Positions 61,712 through 64,000 of a stretch of DNA of 64,000 nucleotides are shown piece after piece. The position numbers and the translations under genes were made by a program. Origin of the DNA: an uncultured Paracoccaceae bacterium (GTDB lineage Bacteria; Pseudomonadota; Alphaproteobacteria; Rhodobacterales; Rhodobacteraceae); contig CANLDA010000015.1 of the NCBI GenBank assembly GCA_947489325.1, positions 1 to 64,000 of the forward strand. Reading direction: 5' to 3'. Position 1 is the stretch's first letter. The number at the start of each line of letters is the position of its first letter. The notes beneath the pieces are model-generated. The model saw only the letters and a program-made list of their open reading frames with translations, did no database searches and was not told where the DNA came from.

Positions 61712-62144
61712 CGACACCAACGCCCTTGCGGTTTCGCTGTTCAGTGAAATTCTGATGACCGACCAATTGGCGCGCAACCGCATGACCAAGGCGTTGCCAA
61801 AAGGGATGGAGTTGTCGCATTTTTCGGTTCTGAACCATCTGGCGCATCCTGGGGCCGAGCGCAGCCCGGCACAGCTTGCCAAGGCGTTTCATGTGACGCG
61901 TGGCGCAATGACCAACACATTGTCCAAATTGGAAATGGCCGGGTATGTACACATCCGACCTGATTGGGATGATGCACGCCGCAAAATGGTCGCCATAAGC
62001 CCGGCAGGCCGCGAAGCGCGCGACCGTGCGCTTTCTGGCATCAGTCCAATCATTTCAGAACTGGTGCATGAAATCGGCGACGCCCGTGTGCGCGCTATCC
62101 TACCTGTCCTGCGCGAACTGCGCGGGAAGTTGGAACAAGAGTGA
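61701..62144 (+). CDS. MarR-family transcriptional regulator
   Basis: A 147-residue winged-helix protein: ELSHFSVLNHLAHP, LAKAFHVTRGAMTNTLSKLEMAGYVHI (recognition helix) and the wing RPDWDDARRKMVAISPAG. MarR dimers usually repress genes next to them in response to small ligands; here the likely target is its own unit with the nitrilase. ATG at 61701 is taken; another ATG at 61686 would add five residues. Confidence 0.9.
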   Translation: MDRNDTNALAVSLFSEILMTDQLARNRMTKALPKGMELSHFSVLNHLAHPGAERSPAQLAKAFHVTRGAMTNTLSKLEMAGYVHIRPDWDDARRKMVAISPAGREARDRALSGISPIISELVHEIGDARVRAILPVLRELRGKLEQE

Positions 62145-62158
62145 TTGAATATAAATAT

Positions 62159-62176
62159 CCCCATCCAAGGCTGGGG
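62159..62176. terminator. Weak hairpin between marR and the monooxygenase-like gene
   Basis: CCCCA (62159-62163) pairs with TGGGG (62172-62176) around an 8-nt loop. It lies in the 53-bp convergent gap. It lacks a long T tract on either side. Confidence 0.4.
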
Positions 62177-62197
62177 TAGAGTGTAAAGCGCCCTACC

Positions 62198-62485
62198 TCA
62201 GTTATCCCATTTTGCAATAACGTCATAGCCTTCGGGAACTGGGACGGCCTCTAGGAAATCCGCGAACTGCCCCCAGATCATTTGTACCTTGTCGGCATTT
62301 GCATCCGATGTGGCCTGGTCCGTTACCAAAGACACGACATATCCGGTGCCGTCTTCGTTCATCATGTTGGTGAAATTTATGAGGCCGGGCAACGCCATGA
62401 TCTGGTCTTTCAGCTTTTCCAGCAAAGCCTGCGCTTCATCGCGAGAGCCTGCTTTCATCTTGTACTTGGTAATACGTGCGAACAT
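62198..62485 (-). CDS. Dimeric alpha-beta barrel (antibiotic biosynthesis monooxygenase-like) protein
   Basis: A 95-residue protein with the pattern of the ABM/dimeric ferredoxin-like fold: MFARITKYKMKAGSRDEAQALLEKLKDQI, then a conserved beta strand and a C-terminal AVPVPEGYDVIAKWDN. Members oxidise small aromatic molecules without a cofactor or only bind them. The ATG at 62483-62485 has GGAAAGGAACC upstream on the minus strand. Function unclear. Confidence 0.75.
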   Translation of the reverse strand: MFARITKYKMKAGSRDEAQALLEKLKDQIMALPGLINFTNMMNEDGTGYVVSLVTDQATSDANADKVQMIWGQFADFLEAVPVPEGYDVIAKWDN

Positions 62486-62651
62486 GGAAGGTTCCTTTCT
62501 AAATGGAATTAAAAAGACAATTTTACCGATTACCGCATGTCGGGACCCTAGCATATTTTGGATCACCCTCGCTAAATTCGAAATTTCTCGTGATTTTTCA
62601 TAGCCCTACATGAGGGTATAAGTAATTGATATGCACATGCTCATGACGTGC

Positions 62652-62675
62652 AAAAACACCCGATTCTTTGATCGG
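62652..62675 (-). terminator. Short hairpin after ubiG
   Basis: On the minus strand, CCGAT pairs with ATCGG around CAAAGA and is followed by GTGTTTTTG. The 5-bp stem is short but placed 32 bp after the ubiG stop. Confidence 0.45.
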
Positions 62676-62706
62676 TCCCTTATTATTGGTTTTTATGGTT
62701 GCCGTC

Positions 62707-63453
62707 TTAACGTGGCTTCAAGCTCGCTGTGACATAATTCACGCTTAGATCGCGGTCGGACAAGGACCAGCCCCATGTGATGGGGTTGAATACGAATCCC
62801 TTACGGTCCATCGGGTCCAGCCCAGCCTTTGACAACATGGAAAATAGCTCGTCTGGGGTGATGAATTTGTGCCACTCATGTGTGCCTTTGGGCAACCAGC
62901 GCATGATCCATTCGGCCCCAACGATGGCGGCGGCAAAGCTCTTGGGATTGCGGTTGATGGTGGAGCAGATCATCATCCCACCCGGGCGCAAAAGCGTTTG
63001 ACACACTGTCAGGAATTCTTGTGGGTCTGCGACATGTTCGACGACCTCCATGTTCAGCACGATGTCAAACTGTTCGCTTGCTTCGGCAAGCGCTTCTGCG
63101 GTGGTGTGGCGGTAATCAATCGTCAAACCAGATTGTTCAGCGTGAACATGTGCGACGGGGATATTGCCGCCTGCAGCATCAGCCCCGACTACGGTGGCCC
63201 CAAGGCGTGCCATGGGTTCGGACAGCAACCCGCCACCACAGCCAATGTCCAGCAATCGCAGCCCTTTGAATGGGTTTGGTTGGGTCAAATCACGGCCAAA
63301 TTCCCCGGCGATTTGTTGTGTGATATAATCCAGTCGGCACGGGTTCAGCATGTGCAGAGGTTTGAATTTCCCTTTGGGATCCCACCATTCGGCGGCCATG
63401 GCTTCGAATTTTGCAACCTCGGACGGGTCAACAGTGTTCATCGTGGGTTGCAT
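62707..63453 (-). CDS. ubiG: Bifunctional 2-polyprenyl-6-hydroxyphenol methylase / 3-demethylubiquinol 3-O-methyltransferase
   Basis: Carries out both O-methylations of ubiquinone synthesis. The 248-residue protein has the UbiG start [29 protein letters not shown], the SAM motif [20 protein letters not shown], and [26 protein letters not shown]. The ATG at 63451-63453 is preferred because GGAG lies 6-7 bp upstream; other in-frame ATGs occur 12 and 45 bp before it. It is divergent from pip. Confidence 0.96.
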   Translation of the reverse strand: MQPTMNTVDPSEVAKFEAMAAEWWDPKGKFKPLHMLNPCRLDYITQQIAGEFGRDLTQPNPFKGLRLLDIGCGGGLLSEPMARLGATVVGADAAGGNIPVAHVHAEQSGLTIDYRHTTAEALAEASEQFDIVLNMEVVEHVADPQEFLTVCQTLLRPGGMMICSTINRNPKSFAAAIVGAEWIMRWLPKGTHEWHKFITPDELFSMLSKAGLDPMDRKGFVFNPITWGWSLSDRDLSVNYVTASLKPR

Positions 63454-63500
63454 TTTGATCTCCATATGCTCATCTGGCCGCATTACTATATAGGTCATCC

Positions 63501-64000
63501 ATGGACAAATACTCAGGCCAAAAGCGCGCAGTTCATTATCTTTATCCGCCGATTGATGCGTTTGATCAGCGGATGCTGGACGTGGGTAACGGTCATCAGA
63601 TCTATGTCGAGCAATCGGGAAATCTGCAAGGTCTTCCGGTCGTGGTTTTTCATGGTGGACCGGGTGGCGGATGCAGCCCTACGATGCGGCGGTATTTTGA
63701 CCCAGAGATATATCGCGTGGTGTTGTTTGATCAGCGTGGCTGTGGAAAGTCTCGCCCCCACGCAGAGATAGAGGCCAATACAACCCAACATCTGATTGCT
63801 GACACAGAGACCATTCGCAAGGCGCTGGGCATTGAGCAGTGGATTGCATTTGGTGGCAGTTGGGGCGCGACGCTGGCGCTGTTATATGCGCAGGCACATC
63901 CGGACCGTGTGGCCTGTCTTGTGTTGCGCGGCGTGTTCCTGATGATGCAACGAGAGCTGGAGTGGTTTTACGGCGGCGGGGCTGGGCAGTTTTGGCCGGA
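63501..64000 (+). CDS. pip: Prolyl aminopeptidase (partial at window end)
   Basis: The first 166 residues of an alpha/beta hydrolase matching proline iminopeptidase: [28 protein letters not shown] oxyanion segment, [13 protein letters not shown], and the nucleophile elbow [13 protein letters not shown]. Cleaves N-terminal proline from peptides. The frame runs to the window edge without a stop. ATG at 63501 lies 47 bp from the divergent ubiG start. Confidence 0.94.
   Translation, partial: MDKYSGQKRAVHYLYPPIDAFDQRMLDVGNGHQIYVEQSGNLQGLPVVVFHGGPGGGCSPTMRRYFDPEIYRVVLFDQRGCGKSRPHAEIEANTTQHLIADTETIRKALGIEQWIAFGGSWGATLALLYAQAHPDRVACLVLRGVFLMMQRELEWFYGGGAGQFWP

Noticed and set aside
1-64000. Insertion sequences, prophage, CRISPR or rRNA
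   Set aside because: No transposase, integrase, phage structural gene, regular spaced repeats or rRNA-like sequence could be seen.

Overview
The window looks like chromosomal core DNA of a Rhodobacteraceae (Roseobacter-group) alphaproteobacterium of moderate GC. The evidence is the gene order Tim44-mltA-smr | fxsA-secB | dnaQ-coaE-aroE-maf | hemJ-rho-mnmE-mnmG-rsmG-parA-parB | hemW-rdgB-rph | hrcA-grpE. UbiG, a mitofilin-like protein and a Tim44-like protein point the same way. I see no insertion sequence, prophage, CRISPR array or rRNA, and only one tRNA (tRNA-Thr, anticodon CGT).

The centre of interest is the chromosome replication origin region. The 420-bp gap between maf (leftward) and hemJ (rightward) at 21969-22388 holds two perfect and two near-perfect DnaA boxes plus AT-rich tracts. 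Two perfect 16-bp parS palindromes lie over the starts of mnmG and rsmG, followed by parA and parB. Genes point away from the gap on both sides, and the top strand appears to change from C/A-rich on the left to G/T-rich on the right.

Layout. 0-5 kb: a GNAT/HD pair, a small secreted cysteine-pair protein, ahcY, a papain/C39-like orphan, DUF2853 and DUF1761 proteins. 5.3-8 kb: leftward operon tsaD-gpsA-yciI-EVE. 8.1-11.7 kb: hemD, mitofilin-like, hemY with a C-terminal zinc ribbon, tRNA-Thr. 11.8-15.7 kb: EamA transporter, a solitary URO-D-family protein and a divergent MocR regulator. 15.7-22 kb: Smr-MltA-Tim44, FxsA, SecB, DnaQ-CoaE-AroE-Maf. 22-30 kb: origin and segregation region. 30-35 kb: hemW-rdgB-rph, hrcA-grpE, a TPM protein. 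35-46.5 kb: mutS, maeB, a PfkB kinase, msrA, a sulfotransferase-like protein, argG, an orphan membrane protein, ilvA. 46.5-53.7 kb: HPt and REC-PP2C signalling pair, two Nudix hydrolases, hslO, CCA nucleotidyltransferase, ABC exporter. 53.7-64 kb: RNA methyltransferase, hemH, two tandem small membrane proteins, two L,D-transpeptidases, a CAP lipoprotein, a methyltransferase, comF, grxC, a nitrilase, marR, a monooxygenase-like protein, ubiG and the start of pip.

How the genes work together: heme synthesis recurs (hemD, hemY, hemJ, hemW, hemH). Cell-envelope work recurs (mltA, L,D-transpeptidases, CAP, Tim44-like, FxsA). tRNA and rRNA maturation genes are frequent (tsaD, mnmE, mnmG, rsmG, cca, rph). 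Among non-coding features the most unusual is a family of five short intergenic repeats downstream of genes (41.4, 43.0, 53.7, 58.2 and 58.9 kb). They share two hairpins and a conserved tail, with base changes that keep one stem paired.
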